Assembly (NCBI GenBank): GCA_016870195.1
Contig: VGCC01000003.1
Span: 1 to 64,000, forward strand
From: Actinomycetota bacterium
Lineage (GTDB): Bacteria > Actinomycetota > Actinomycetes > S36-B12
DNA length: 64,000 bases
Reading direction: 5' to 3'
This document shows positions 42,123-50,712 of the stretch, piece by piece. Made by a program: the position numbers and the translations under genes. The notes beneath the pieces were generated by a model that saw only the letters and a program-made list of their open reading frames with translations, was not told the origin of the DNA and made no database searches. Positions within the stretch are counted from its first letter, which is position 1. Each line of letters starts with the position of its first letter.

Positions 42123-42517
42123 CGAAAGTGAGGAGAACCGTCCCAACACAACGACCATGGTCGGGTCTTATGGGTTACAGTCGCGCCGTTCGAGTCGGTC
42201 CGTTGGTTGAAGTCGCTGGCACGACGTCCATCTCGCCGGAGGGCGAGGTGTTGCACCCCGGAGACGCCTACCTACAGACTCGTGAGGCGCTAGGCATCCT
42301 CACGGCGGCACTTGCGGAAGTCGGGGCCAAGCCGACGGATGTCGTTCGCACGCGTGTGTTCGTCACCGATGTGAATCTGTGGGAAGACGTCGCTCGCGCC
42401 CACGGCGAGGTATTCGCCGACATTCTCCCTGCAAGCAGCATGGTCGAAGTCGCGCGACTACTCGTGCCAGGCCTCCTGATCGAAATCGAGGCAACCGCGT
42501 ATGTCGCGGATGAGTGA
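42119..42517 (+). CDS. RidA-family (YjgF/UK114) enamine/imine deaminase-like protein
   Basis: 132 residues: 'YSRAVRVGPLVEVAGTTSIS', 'EALGILTAALAEVGAKPTDV', 'VRTRVFVTDVNLWEDVARAH' with the conserved arginine, and 'PASSMVEVARLLVPGLLIEI'. RidA proteins hydrolyse reactive enamine/imine intermediates to 2-oxo acids. Its place in front of a HyuAB pair suggests that the pathway includes an amino or imino intermediate. That reading fits the DapB-like gene at 22643 but is inference. Confidence 0.88.
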   Translation: MTKVRRTVPTQRPWSGLMGYSRAVRVGPLVEVAGTTSISPEGEVLHPGDAYLQTREALGILTAALAEVGAKPTDVVRTRVFVTDVNLWEDVARAHGEVFADILPASSMVEVARLLVPGLLIEIEATAYVADE

Positions 42518-42557
42518 TTGACGTTAATCAGATGAGTTCGAGAAGAGGTAGCTGATA

Positions 42558-44645
42558 ATGGGTTGGCACATAGGAATCGACACGGGTGGGACGTTCACCG
42601 ATCTCGTCGCCATTGATGGAACATCCATGCGAGTTGCCAAGGTCCCCTCGACACCCCCTGACTTCGAAGAGGGGATCGTGAATGCGATTATCGCCGCGGA
42701 CATCCCGTTTAGTCAGATCGATGCCGTTGCCCACGGGACGACGGTCGCCACGAATGCGGTCATCACGGGTAACACGGCACCTACGGCTCTTCTGACCACT
42801 CGTGGGTTCCGCGACGTTCTTCAACTCGGGCGGCACAATCGCGGAGAACCCTTCGACATCATGTGGGATCCGCCCACACCCCTCGTGCGTCGCAGGCATC
42901 GGTACGAGGTCACCGAGAGAATCGATTACTCAGGACGAGTCTTGACGCCGATCGACATCGTGGACGTGGAGCGAGCCGTCGAATCGGCGGCAGCCGATGG
43001 CATCGAATCGTTCGCGATTTGCTTCCTGCATTCTCACATGAACTCGTTGCATGAAGAAGCGGCACACGAGCGCATCTTGGAACTCCTCCCTGGAATTGCC
43101 GTCTGTCACTCTGCCGAACTCCTTCGTGAACCTCCGGAATTCGAACGAACGTCCACCACGGTGATCAACGCCTCCTTGATGCCCGTGGTGGCCTTCTACC
43201 TCGGTGCTCTGCGAGAGCGCCTCAAAGAAGCGGGGTTCGTCGGTGATCTGTCCGTGATGCATTCCGGCGGTGGGCTGATGACCGCAGAAAGTGCCGCCCG
43301 GTTTCCCGCTCGCCTAGTTACCTCCGGACCCGCCGCGGGGGCCAAAGCTGCCGAGGGGATTGCTGGAGCTATCCCGGCGGCCACGGGAAGCCCCGCGGCG
43401 ACCATCGTCGTGGCAGAGCAACTAGCGGCGGCCGAAGGCCTCGATCGACTCATCTCACTCGACATCGGAGGCACGTCGGCCGACATCGCACTGATTCGCG
43501 ACGGTAAGGCACGTACGGTCACGGAATTCTCCCCGCAGTTTGGGCAACCCATACGTTTTCCCGCCATTGACCTCCTTACGATCGGCGCGGGTGGTGGCTC
43601 GATTGCCTGGGTCGATGCTGGAGGGTTGCCGCACGTTGGTCCGCAGTCGGCGGGTGCCCGCCCGGGCCCAGCTGCCTATGGATTCGGTGGAGTGAAGCCG
43701 ACCGTCACGGACGCCAATGTCGTACTCGGCCGACTGCCGGCCAATGTCGATCTGGCCGGCGGAATCCAGTTGGACTTGAGCGCGGCTCAGGAAGCGCTTC
43801 GGACATTCGGCGAACCACTAGGCCTCGACCTCCACACGGCTGCTCTCGGAATCCTCGAAATATGCAATAGCAACATGGCAAAGTCGATTCGGGTCATTAC
43901 CGTCAATCGCGGGCTTGATCCGCGCGACTTCAGCCTCGTCCCCTTCGGTGGTGGTGGGGGCCTGCAGGCAGCAGACTTGGCAGAAGTGATCGGCATTCGC
44001 CGCATCATCGTACCGGTTGCTCCTGGTGTGACGTCGGGGCTGGGTTGCTTGTGCGTGGACATAGTTCACGATGCGTCGGAGGCCCTCATAACGCCGATCA
44101 CGCAGGTTGATGTCGCTGAAGTCAATGCCGTATTGGCCCGCTTGGGTGATGCGATGGTGGAACGGTTGACCGAGGACGGGGTGGCGCCGGAGGATCAGAA
44201 TCTGGAGTTCAGTGCGGATATTCGCTACCTCGGGCAGGTCCGGGGACTGACCATTCCACTCGGGGGTAGCCACGTAGGCCCGAAATTCGCCGTTGAAATC
44301 GCTGACGATTTCTTCCGGGAATACGAGCGGCAGTTCCACTCGTATTCCACGGAAATCCCCATTGAATTGGCAGCGTTGCGCGTCCAAGGTTCACGGCCGG
44401 TACAACCGCCGAGAATCCCGTTCAAGCCAGGTGCCGGTTCTGTCCAAACGCAACGATGCGAAGTCATTACCAAGTCCGGGACAGTTTCCGCGTCCATCGT
44501 GCATCGCTCGGCTATGGCCCCGGGCACTAGTCTGACCGGCCCACTGATCGTCACACAAGACGACTCCACGACGTGGGTGCCGCCAGGTTGGACCGTGGAT
44601 GTCAATCCCATCGGCAATCTGATCATGACTATTGAAGGGGTGTAG
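42558..44645 (+). CDS. HyuA-type hydantoinase/oxoprolinase subunit A (pair 2)
   Basis: 695 residues, ATG preceded by GAAGAGGTAG. N-terminal ATP site 'HIGIDTGGTFTDLVAIDGTS' and 'AHGTTVATNAVITGNTAPTALL'; middle block 'SLDIGGTSADIALIRDGKAR' and 'TIGAGGGSIAWVDAGG'; C-terminal 'GPLIVTQDDSTTWVPPGW'. An alanine-rich stretch of about 20 residues near 270-290 ('AIPAATGSPAATIVVAEQ') is inserted relative to pair 1. Overall it is clearly diverged from pair 1, so the two pairs are likely separate acquisitions or old duplicates with different substrates. TAG stop. Confidence 0.88.
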   Translation: MGWHIGIDTGGTFTDLVAIDGTSMRVAKVPSTPPDFEEGIVNAIIAADIPFSQIDAVAHGTTVATNAVITGNTAPTALLTTRGFRDVLQLGRHNRGEPFDIMWDPPTPLVRRRHRYEVTERIDYSGRVLTPIDIVDVERAVESAAADGIESFAICFLHSHMNSLHEEAAHERILELLPGIAVCHSAELLREPPEFERTSTTVINASLMPVVAFYLGALRERLKEAGFVGDLSVMHSGGGLMTAESAARFPARLVTSGPAAGAKAAEGIAGAIPAATGSPAATIVVAEQLAAAEGLDRLISLDIGGTSADIALIRDGKARTVTEFSPQFGQPIRFPAIDLLTIGAGGGSIAWVDAGGLPHVGPQSAGARPGPAAYGFGGVKPTVTDANVVLGRLPANVDLAGGIQLDLSAAQEALRTFGEPLGLDLHTAALGILEICNSNMAKSIRVITVNRGLDPRDFSLVPFGGGGGLQAADLAEVIGIRRIIVPVAPGVTSGLGCLCVDIVHDASEALITPITQVDVAEVNAVLARLGDAMVERLTEDGVAPEDQNLEFSADIRYLGQVRGLTIPLGGSHVGPKFAVEIADDFFREYERQFHSYSTEIPIELAALRVQGSRPVQPPRIPFKPGAGSVQTQRCEVITKSGTVSASIVHRSAMAPGTSLTGPLIVTQDDSTTWVPPGWTVDVNPIGNLIMTIEGV

Positions 44646-44647
44646 TG

Positions 44648-46456
44648 ATGCAGGAACCTTCACTCGCTACAGAGAAGTTGCGCCTTCGCGACCCGATCTT
44701 GTTCCAGGTGTTAAACTCGGCCCTGTCGAGCATCACGGACGAAATGGGTGCCATGATCCGGCGCGCGGCATTCTCGCTCGTCGTATCAGAGGGATCCGAC
44801 TATTCGGGCACGATCTCAAACCGTCATGGCGATCTCGTCGCTTCTGGCACGACGGACTTGGCGGCTCACCTGGGGACGATTCCATTCACGGTGAAGGGGA
44901 CCTTGGAATGGATCAGCGTTCAACCTGAGGAGTACTTCCGACCAGGCGACATCATTCTCTTGAACGATCCGTATATCGGTGGAACACACCACAATGACAT
45001 GCGCGCCATCATGCCGGTGTACCTCGATGGGCGGATCGCTGCGTTCGTACAGAACTCAGCACACTGGACGGATATTGGCGGTCACGTTCCCGGAACATTC
45101 GACCCCAATGCCGCCTCGTCCTACGGTGAGGGACTCGCAGTGCCTCCCGTCCATATCGTCAAGGAAGGGATCTTCCAGAGCGAAGTTGCCGAGTTGATCT
45201 TGCGCAACATTCGATTGGCTGACCAGGCGCGTGGAGATCTCCTGACGCAAATCGGAGTCGTGCGCTTAGGAGCTCGACGTCTCGAGGAGTTGGCCGCTCG
45301 TTACGGAACCACCACCATCGTGCAGGCAATGGATGAACTGATTGAATACTCCGAAGCCTTGCTTCGAGACGAATTCCGTCGTTTGCCGAACGGGTCGTGG
45401 GATGTCGAGACGTTCATAGACAGTGATCCGGGAGGTAAGACCGGTGATCCACTGCCCGTGCGCATGACGTTGACCATCAACGATGATCAAGCGCAAATGA
45501 ATTTCAGCGCATCCGCCCCGCAAGCCAAAGGCGCTGTCAATTCCGCAGAGGCAGTGACGATCTCCGGCGCCGTCACGACTTTGAAAATGATCTACCCACA
45601 TGTTCCAATGAATCAAGGTGTGTTCCGCGCTGTTGAGTTTGTATTAGCCAAACCATCGCTCCTGGCCGCAGAGTTCCCGGCTCCGGTGTCGGGCTGCGCG
45701 GCTGGCGTCTATCCGGCGGTCGGGGACTGTGTTCTGAAGGCTTTCATTCAAATAGTTCCCGAGCGATGCATGGCCGGCCCCACCGGACTCCTGAATATCG
45801 TGATGGGTGGTATCGATCCGCGTGACAATCAAGCGGGAGACGAATTCGTGATGTACCTCTGGCTCGAGGGTGGTTGGGGTGGTCGACCGGGCAAGAAGGA
45901 CAACTCGATTGCGATGACGACCTTCGCTACGACCTCGACGAATCAACCCATAGAACTACAGGAACGCTTGTATCCGGTGCTCTTCGATTGCTACCGAATC
46001 GAACCCGACTCCGCTGGGGCGGGGTGGCACCGCGGAGCGCCGGGCGTGAAGAGGCGGTGGACCTTCCCCGACACGGATATCCTGCTGTCCGCCTTGGGCG
46101 ATGGTGAGCGATTTGGACCATGGGGCTGGGATGGTGGGCGCGATGCACGCGCGAATGTCTTCACCGCCACTTCGGCCGAGGGCGACTCGATCAACGTGGG
46201 TATGTACCGCACCAATCTGCCGGTTGGCGCCGGCACGATGCTGGATTGTTTCCAGCCGGGGGGTGGCGGCTTCGGGCATCCCTTCACGAGAGATGTGGGT
46301 TTCGTAGTCGAGGATCTTGAAGAAGGTCTGATAAGTCCCGAAGTCGCAGAGCGCGACTACGGAGTACGCGTCGTATTGGATCCAGACGGTCGTATTGAAG
46401 TTGACTTGGAAGAAACCAAGAGAATTCGTTCCACTGAGAGGGCGTTTAAAGCATGA
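44648..46456 (+). CDS. HyuB-type hydantoinase/oxoprolinase subunit B (pair 2)
   Basis: 602 residues from the ATG at 44648; the GTG at 44645 overlaps the hyuA stop. Blocks: 'FQVLNSALSSITDEMGAMIRRAAFS', 'LNDPYIGGTHHNDMRAIMPV' and 'NSAHWTDIGGHVPG' metal ligands, 'DSAGAGWHRGAPGVKRRW', and the final 'QPGGGGFGHPFTRD'. It forms the partner of the preceding A subunit. No small CxxC gene follows this pair; instead its stop overlaps a TIM-barrel gene. Confidence 0.88.
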   Translation: MQEPSLATEKLRLRDPILFQVLNSALSSITDEMGAMIRRAAFSLVVSEGSDYSGTISNRHGDLVASGTTDLAAHLGTIPFTVKGTLEWISVQPEEYFRPGDIILLNDPYIGGTHHNDMRAIMPVYLDGRIAAFVQNSAHWTDIGGHVPGTFDPNAASSYGEGLAVPPVHIVKEGIFQSEVAELILRNIRLADQARGDLLTQIGVVRLGARRLEELAARYGTTTIVQAMDELIEYSEALLRDEFRRLPNGSWDVETFIDSDPGGKTGDPLPVRMTLTINDDQAQMNFSASAPQAKGAVNSAEAVTISGAVTTLKMIYPHVPMNQGVFRAVEFVLAKPSLLAAEFPAPVSGCAAGVYPAVGDCVLKAFIQIVPERCMAGPTGLLNIVMGGIDPRDNQAGDEFVMYLWLEGGWGGRPGKKDNSIAMTTFATTSTNQPIELQERLYPVLFDCYRIEPDSAGAGWHRGAPGVKRRWTFPDTDILLSALGDGERFGPWGWDGGRDARANVFTATSAEGDSINVGMYRTNLPVGAGTMLDCFQPGGGGFGHPFTRDVGFVVEDLEEGLISPEVAERDYGVRVVLDPDGRIEVDLEETKRIRSTERAFKA

Positions 46457-47367
46457 AGGCTGATTCGTTCCTAGTCGATCTCCTGACTGATCAGGTAGTG
46501 CCGGCAAGTCAGGCACGTTTTCCCGACGGGGCCCACTTCCGAACGGAGATTCCCAGTGTCGAGGGACCGGCTATCCTCGAAGTGGTCCTGGAGACGGCAG
46601 ATCAGTACGGAGTGGTGATCAATCGTGTCAGCCAGGGATCGGGTGCCATGTTGCATTCGCAAGCCGAGTTGCGTGCGATGGCCGAGATTAGTGCCGAACG
46701 CGGCCTGGAAGTGTCCCTTTTCGTCGGCCCACGCAATGCCTGGTCGATCGGTGGTGCCACACATGCTGCCGACGGTCCGGTCTTCGGATCACAGTTACGA
46801 GGCATGCGTCAACTGCGATACGGTGTCGAAGACGTGTTGCGCGCCGTGGAGTGCGGTATTCGCGGTTTCCTTATCGCAGATCTCGGTCTTCTCGACACGT
46901 TGGTGAATATGCAATCGACCGGCGACCTGCCATCTGACATCTGCTGGAAGATCTCCGTCATGATGGCGCCTACGAACCCCGCATCCTTCCGACACCTCGT
47001 GCGTTCAGGAGCTGGCACGATTAACGTGCCGGCAGATCTCAGTCTTGAGGAGCTCGCGGAGCTTCGTCATGCATCGAATGTTCCCATCGATCTCTACATA
47101 GAGGCGCCGGATTCACTTGGGGGCGTGGTGAGAGGCAATGAGATCGCCGACATCGTCGCGGTTAGCTCACCCGTCTACGTCAAATTCGGGTTGCGGAATT
47201 CCCGGAGTTTGTATCCCAGCGGCCTGCACCTTCAGTCGGAAGCGGAGATGATCGCCCGTGAGAAGGTACGTCGCGCGGCGGTAGCTTTGGAGTGGCTGGA
47301 GCGCCTAGGGGGAGATATTCGCCAGTCGTCGCCGTTTGCCGAAGGTTTGGCGATAGCCAAACCATGA
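46453..47367 (+). CDS. TIM-barrel protein, possibly U32-peptidase-like
   Basis: 304 residues, ATGA overlap with hyuB and with the next gene. Alternating strand/helix pattern: 'AILEVVLETADQYGVVINRV', 'GLEVSLFVGPRNAWSIGGAT', 'RAVECGIRGFLIADLGLLDT', 'RHLVRSGAGTINVPADLSLE', 'VPIDLYIEAPDSLGGVVRGN' and 'PVYVKFGLRNSRSLYPSG'. The 'ALERGIRGFLIADLG'-type strand and the barrel arrangement recall collagenase-like U32 proteins, but the characteristic cysteines of that family are not evident. Function unknown. Strict coupling between HyuB and a dehydratase suggests a catabolic enzyme rather than a peptidase. Confidence 0.5.
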   Translation: MKADSFLVDLLTDQVVPASQARFPDGAHFRTEIPSVEGPAILEVVLETADQYGVVINRVSQGSGAMLHSQAELRAMAEISAERGLEVSLFVGPRNAWSIGGATHAADGPVFGSQLRGMRQLRYGVEDVLRAVECGIRGFLIADLGLLDTLVNMQSTGDLPSDICWKISVMMAPTNPASFRHLVRSGAGTINVPADLSLEELAELRHASNVPIDLYIEAPDSLGGVVRGNEIADIVAVSSPVYVKFGLRNSRSLYPSGLHLQSEAEMIAREKVRRAAVALEWLERLGGDIRQSSPFAEGLAIAKP

Positions 47368-49112
47368 CGGGCCACGGGATGTTCGGCATACCTCTGCGCA
47401 GTGACATGTGGGTGGTTGGTGCCGACGAGGTTGCCTTGAGCCACCGGGTTGCACTCCGATCGGGCACCTCGGAGAGAGACTTGAGCGGTGGGCGCCCCAT
47501 TATCGGAATCGCCGACACATCGTCCGACCTCAATCCCTGCAACCTGCCTCTGGCGGATCTCATCCCAGCCATCGAAGAGGGAATCAGGTCTGCAGGCGGT
47601 GTCCCAGCTCGCTTCCCAGTCATGTCTCTCGGTGAAGACCTGATGAAGCCGACCGCTCTGCTGTATCGGAACCTCGCCGCCATCGAGGTCGAGGAAATGG
47701 TGAGATCCAATCCGATCGACGGTCTTGTGTTGCTGGCGAATTGCGACAAGACCACGCCCGCGTTGCTCATGGGAGCTGCGAGCGCCGATGTTCCCAGCAT
47801 CACCGTCTTCGGTGGAGCCCGGCCCGCATCGAAGTTCCAGGGTCGTGAACTTGCCACGGGAACCGACCTGTGGCGGATGCTCGATAGTTACCGAGCGGGC
47901 CAGTTGTCCGAAGCTGAGTGGTCTGAGTTCGAACAGTGTCTGTCTTGCGGAAACGGATCCTGCAACGCCATGGGTACCGCCTCGACCATGGCGATTCTCA
48001 CGGAGACACTTGGCATGTGTCTGCCGGGAAGCTCCACGATTCCTGCTGGTCACCCCGACGCGTATGTCAATGCTCACGCTAGCGGCGAGCGCATCGTTTC
48101 GATGGTCCGCGAGGGCCTGCGACCGCGCGACATCATGACGGAAGAAGCGTTTTCGAATGCACGTATCATCCTTCAGGCAATCGCGGGATCAACGAACGCC
48201 GTCATTCACTTGCCAGCCATTGCTGGACGACTCGGCATACGTTGGCCACTTTCGGAGTGGACGCGGTCCGGCGAAGGCGTTCCCGTGCTTGCCGATGTTC
48301 AACCGAGTGGAAGAAAGCGTATCCAGCAGTTCCACGCCTCGGGCGGTGTGCCCGTTCTCCTCAATCAACTCAAAGACCTACTCGAGCTGGGCACCGTCGG
48401 AGCCGGTGGCGTCTTGAGTGAGACGCTCGCATCCGCTCCGGCCAAGCCACTTTCCGACGCCATCCGAACTCGGGAGAATCCTCTGCTAGAGGGACCCGCC
48501 ATTGCGGTTGTGTTCGGTTCGTTGGCGCCGGATGGTGCGGTGATCAAGCGAAGTGCCGCGTCGTCCCAACTCCTGATCCACACCGGTCCCGCGGTGGTAT
48601 TCCGGGACTACGCGGACATGCGAGCGCGTCTGGATGATCCCACGATCGACATCCAGGAAAATGCAGTTCTCGTTCTGGCCGGCTGCGGACCCGTCAATGT
48701 GCCGGGAATGCCCGAGTGGGGGATGATGCCGATTCCACAGCGCCTACTCGACCGCGGTGTGACCGACATGGTCAGGATCAGTGACGGGCGTATGAGCGGG
48801 ACGTCCTTCGGGACCGTCGTCCTGCACGTTGCGCCCGAAGCAGGAGTCGGGGGACCATTAGGACTGGTGAGGGACGGAGACCTCGTCGAATTGAACGTGC
48901 CGGAAGGCGAACTCAATCTCCTAGTGGGCGAAGAAGAGTTGCATCGCCGACGATCTCGATGGAGACAGGACGTGGCGCTTCACGAGCGGGGCTGGCCGGT
49001 CCTCTTTCAACGGCATGTGCTCCAGGCGCCTCAGGGATGTGATCTCGATTTTCTCGTCGCGCCATCGAATGACTTCCCTGAACGCATCGACCCCGTCATC
49101 GGTAGATCGTGA
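47364..49112 (+). CDS. IlvD/Edd-family dehydratase (sugar-acid dehydratase type)
   Basis: 582 residues from the ATG at 47364 (ATGA overlap); the ORF-track start at 47292 is out of context. Cluster and metal motifs: 'IGIADTSSDLNPCNLPL' (first cysteine), 'VLLANCDKTTPALLMGAA' (second), 'CLSCGNGSCNAMGTASTMAI' (third), then 'AGSTNAVIHLPAIAG' and 'VRISDGRMSGTSFGTVVLHV'. This matches the [2Fe-2S]-type branch that includes L-arabonate and D-xylonate dehydratases more than amino-acid IlvD. The product would be a 2-oxo-3-deoxy acid, feeding the ketoglutarate-semialdehyde route at 13693. Confidence 0.85.
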   Translation: MTGHGMFGIPLRSDMWVVGADEVALSHRVALRSGTSERDLSGGRPIIGIADTSSDLNPCNLPLADLIPAIEEGIRSAGGVPARFPVMSLGEDLMKPTALLYRNLAAIEVEEMVRSNPIDGLVLLANCDKTTPALLMGAASADVPSITVFGGARPASKFQGRELATGTDLWRMLDSYRAGQLSEAEWSEFEQCLSCGNGSCNAMGTASTMAILTETLGMCLPGSSTIPAGHPDAYVNAHASGERIVSMVREGLRPRDIMTEEAFSNARIILQAIAGSTNAVIHLPAIAGRLGIRWPLSEWTRSGEGVPVLADVQPSGRKRIQQFHASGGVPVLLNQLKDLLELGTVGAGGVLSETLASAPAKPLSDAIRTRENPLLEGPAIAVVFGSLAPDGAVIKRSAASSQLLIHTGPAVVFRDYADMRARLDDPTIDIQENAVLVLAGCGPVNVPGMPEWGMMPIPQRLLDRGVTDMVRISDGRMSGTSFGTVVLHVAPEAGVGGPLGLVRDGDLVELNVPEGELNLLVGEEELHRRRSRWRQDVALHERGWPVLFQRHVLQAPQGCDLDFLVAPSNDFPERIDPVIGRS

Positions 49113-49295
49113 CGGGTCCGATCGTGCGATCACTCCAGGTGTACCAGACGTGAATCATGTGGTCTCGACGGAACCCTCTACGAAGGCCCCATTACCCACT
49201 GCGACGTGGCCGTTGAGCGCGCAAAAGCAGGAGCACCGTTCTTCGATGAAAGCCCGTAACGACTGTCGAAAGTCTCACGAATGGAGGAGCTCTAG

Positions 49296-50459
49296 ATGCG
49301 AGTAACCGGAGTTCGAACCTTTCTCGTCAACGCTCGTTTGCGGAATTGGTTGTTCGTCAGAGTCGACACCGACGTCCCGGGACTCTTCGGCCTGGGTGAG
49401 GCCACACTGGAGTTTCAATCGGCGGCGGTTGCCGCCTGCGTCGAGGAACTTGCGGAAATCGTGATCGGATCCAATCCATGTCACGTCTCACGGGCGTGGG
49501 AACATCTGTACCGGTACCCCTTCTTCAAGGGTGGAACGGTAACGATGTCGGCCATTAGCGGCATCGATCAGGCCCTTCATGACATCGCCGCCAAGAGTCT
49601 GGGAGTTCCCCTCTGGCAGTATCTCGGGGGTCTAGTGCGTGATCGCGTCCGCATGTACGACCACGTGGGAGGCGGAAACTCTGATGCCGTCTACGGAGGT
49701 ATGGAGGACGGACTGGCGGAGCGCATACACGAAAGCAAGCAAGACGGTTTCAACGCGATAAAGATACTTGCGATCCCGCGATCCCGGCCAATCGACGGTA
49801 TCGCCCCACTGCGCGCTGCCGAACGGGCAATGGCAGTCGCACGGGAAGCAGCAGGGCCAGACATGGACATAATGGTTGATTTTCATGGACGCACCTCTCC
49901 TGCGATGGGTCTTCAATTCGCAAAGATGCTGGAACAGTTCTCCCCTCTCTTCATCGAGGAGGTCGTTGGACCGGAGTTGCCCGCGACCGAAATGGCACGC
50001 GTTACCCGCGGCACGACGATCCCGGTGGCGGCTGGTGAACGATTGCTCCATCGTGAGCAGTTCCTTCCACTCCTGAACGCTCGGGCGATATCAGTGGCGC
50101 AACCGGATGTATGTCACGCGGGCGGGATCACGGAGACGATGCGAATCGGTGCTTTGTGCGGGACATTCGGGGTGGTGTTGGCACCGCACAATCCCTTGGG
50201 TCCGATCGCCACCATGGTCAACATCCATATCGGTTTCGCATTGCCGAACTTCCTGATCCAGGAAGTCATGCGTTCGGATGTCCCATGGCGGGAGGAGGTC
50301 GTATCCGGAGTCGCCCCCATCGTCGATGGCCACGTGCTGCCCCCGACCCAGCCAGGTATCGGGGTTGAGATCGATGAGTCCAAGGCCGCTAAACATCCCT
50401 ATGTCGCGAGTATGCCGGTGCGCTGGGTACACGAAGACGGAGGTACCGCGGAATGGTGA
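49296..50459 (+). CDS. Enolase-superfamily dehydratase, D-galactonate dehydratase-like (copy F)
   Basis: 387 residues, ATG preceded by GAGGAG. The first metal-ligand strand reads 'MVDFHGRTSPAMG', as in galactonate dehydratases (DFHGR), followed by 'PLFIEEVVGPEL', 'PVAAGERLLHREQFLPLLN', 'VAQPDVCHAGGITETMRIG' and 'LAPHNPLGPIATMVNIHIG'. 'DGFNAIKILAIPRSRP' holds the KxL-type base region. Likely substrates are D-galactonate or another aldonate. It stands alone, 183 bases after the IlvD-type gene, with no clear LacI-type operator nearby. Confidence 0.85.
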   Translation: MRVTGVRTFLVNARLRNWLFVRVDTDVPGLFGLGEATLEFQSAAVAACVEELAEIVIGSNPCHVSRAWEHLYRYPFFKGGTVTMSAISGIDQALHDIAAKSLGVPLWQYLGGLVRDRVRMYDHVGGGNSDAVYGGMEDGLAERIHESKQDGFNAIKILAIPRSRPIDGIAPLRAAERAMAVAREAAGPDMDIMVDFHGRTSPAMGLQFAKMLEQFSPLFIEEVVGPELPATEMARVTRGTTIPVAAGERLLHREQFLPLLNARAISVAQPDVCHAGGITETMRIGALCGTFGVVLAPHNPLGPIATMVNIHIGFALPNFLIQEVMRSDVPWREEVVSGVAPIVDGHVLPPTQPGIGVEIDESKAAKHPYVASMPVRWVHEDGGTAEW

Positions 50460-50639
50460 TGGTGCTCAACGTCGATTCCCTGGAACGGACCACGGATTTC
50501 ATGGTGCAAGGCCACGGTCCAAAATGACTTCCAGCCTCACCGAAGACTGTGGGCCGCCCGGTGTTCTCAATGGCGACGATCGAAGTGCGATTCGCGAGCC
50601 AACTTGATCCTCAAGGGCGGATCGCCTCTGGTACCGACG

Positions 50640-50667
50640 GGAGGACGAACTCTTTGGTTCGTCCTCC
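50640..50667 (+). terminator. Strong hairpin after copy F
   Basis: GAGGACGAAC-TCTTTG-GTTCGTCCTC, a perfect 10-bp stem (11 with the flanking G-C pair). It has no T-run, so either a weak intrinsic terminator or an RNA end-protecting structure between copy F and the FAD-oxidase gene. Confidence 0.55.
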
Positions 50668-50712
50668 GGACGGCCACGATGATGTTCGGATTACAGCTCC
50701 TTCGGAAGTGAT

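Noticed and set aside
47232-48077. 281-aa minus-strand ORF in the IlvD-type gene
   Set aside because: Antisense shadow; the plus strand has all three cysteine motifs of the dehydratase.
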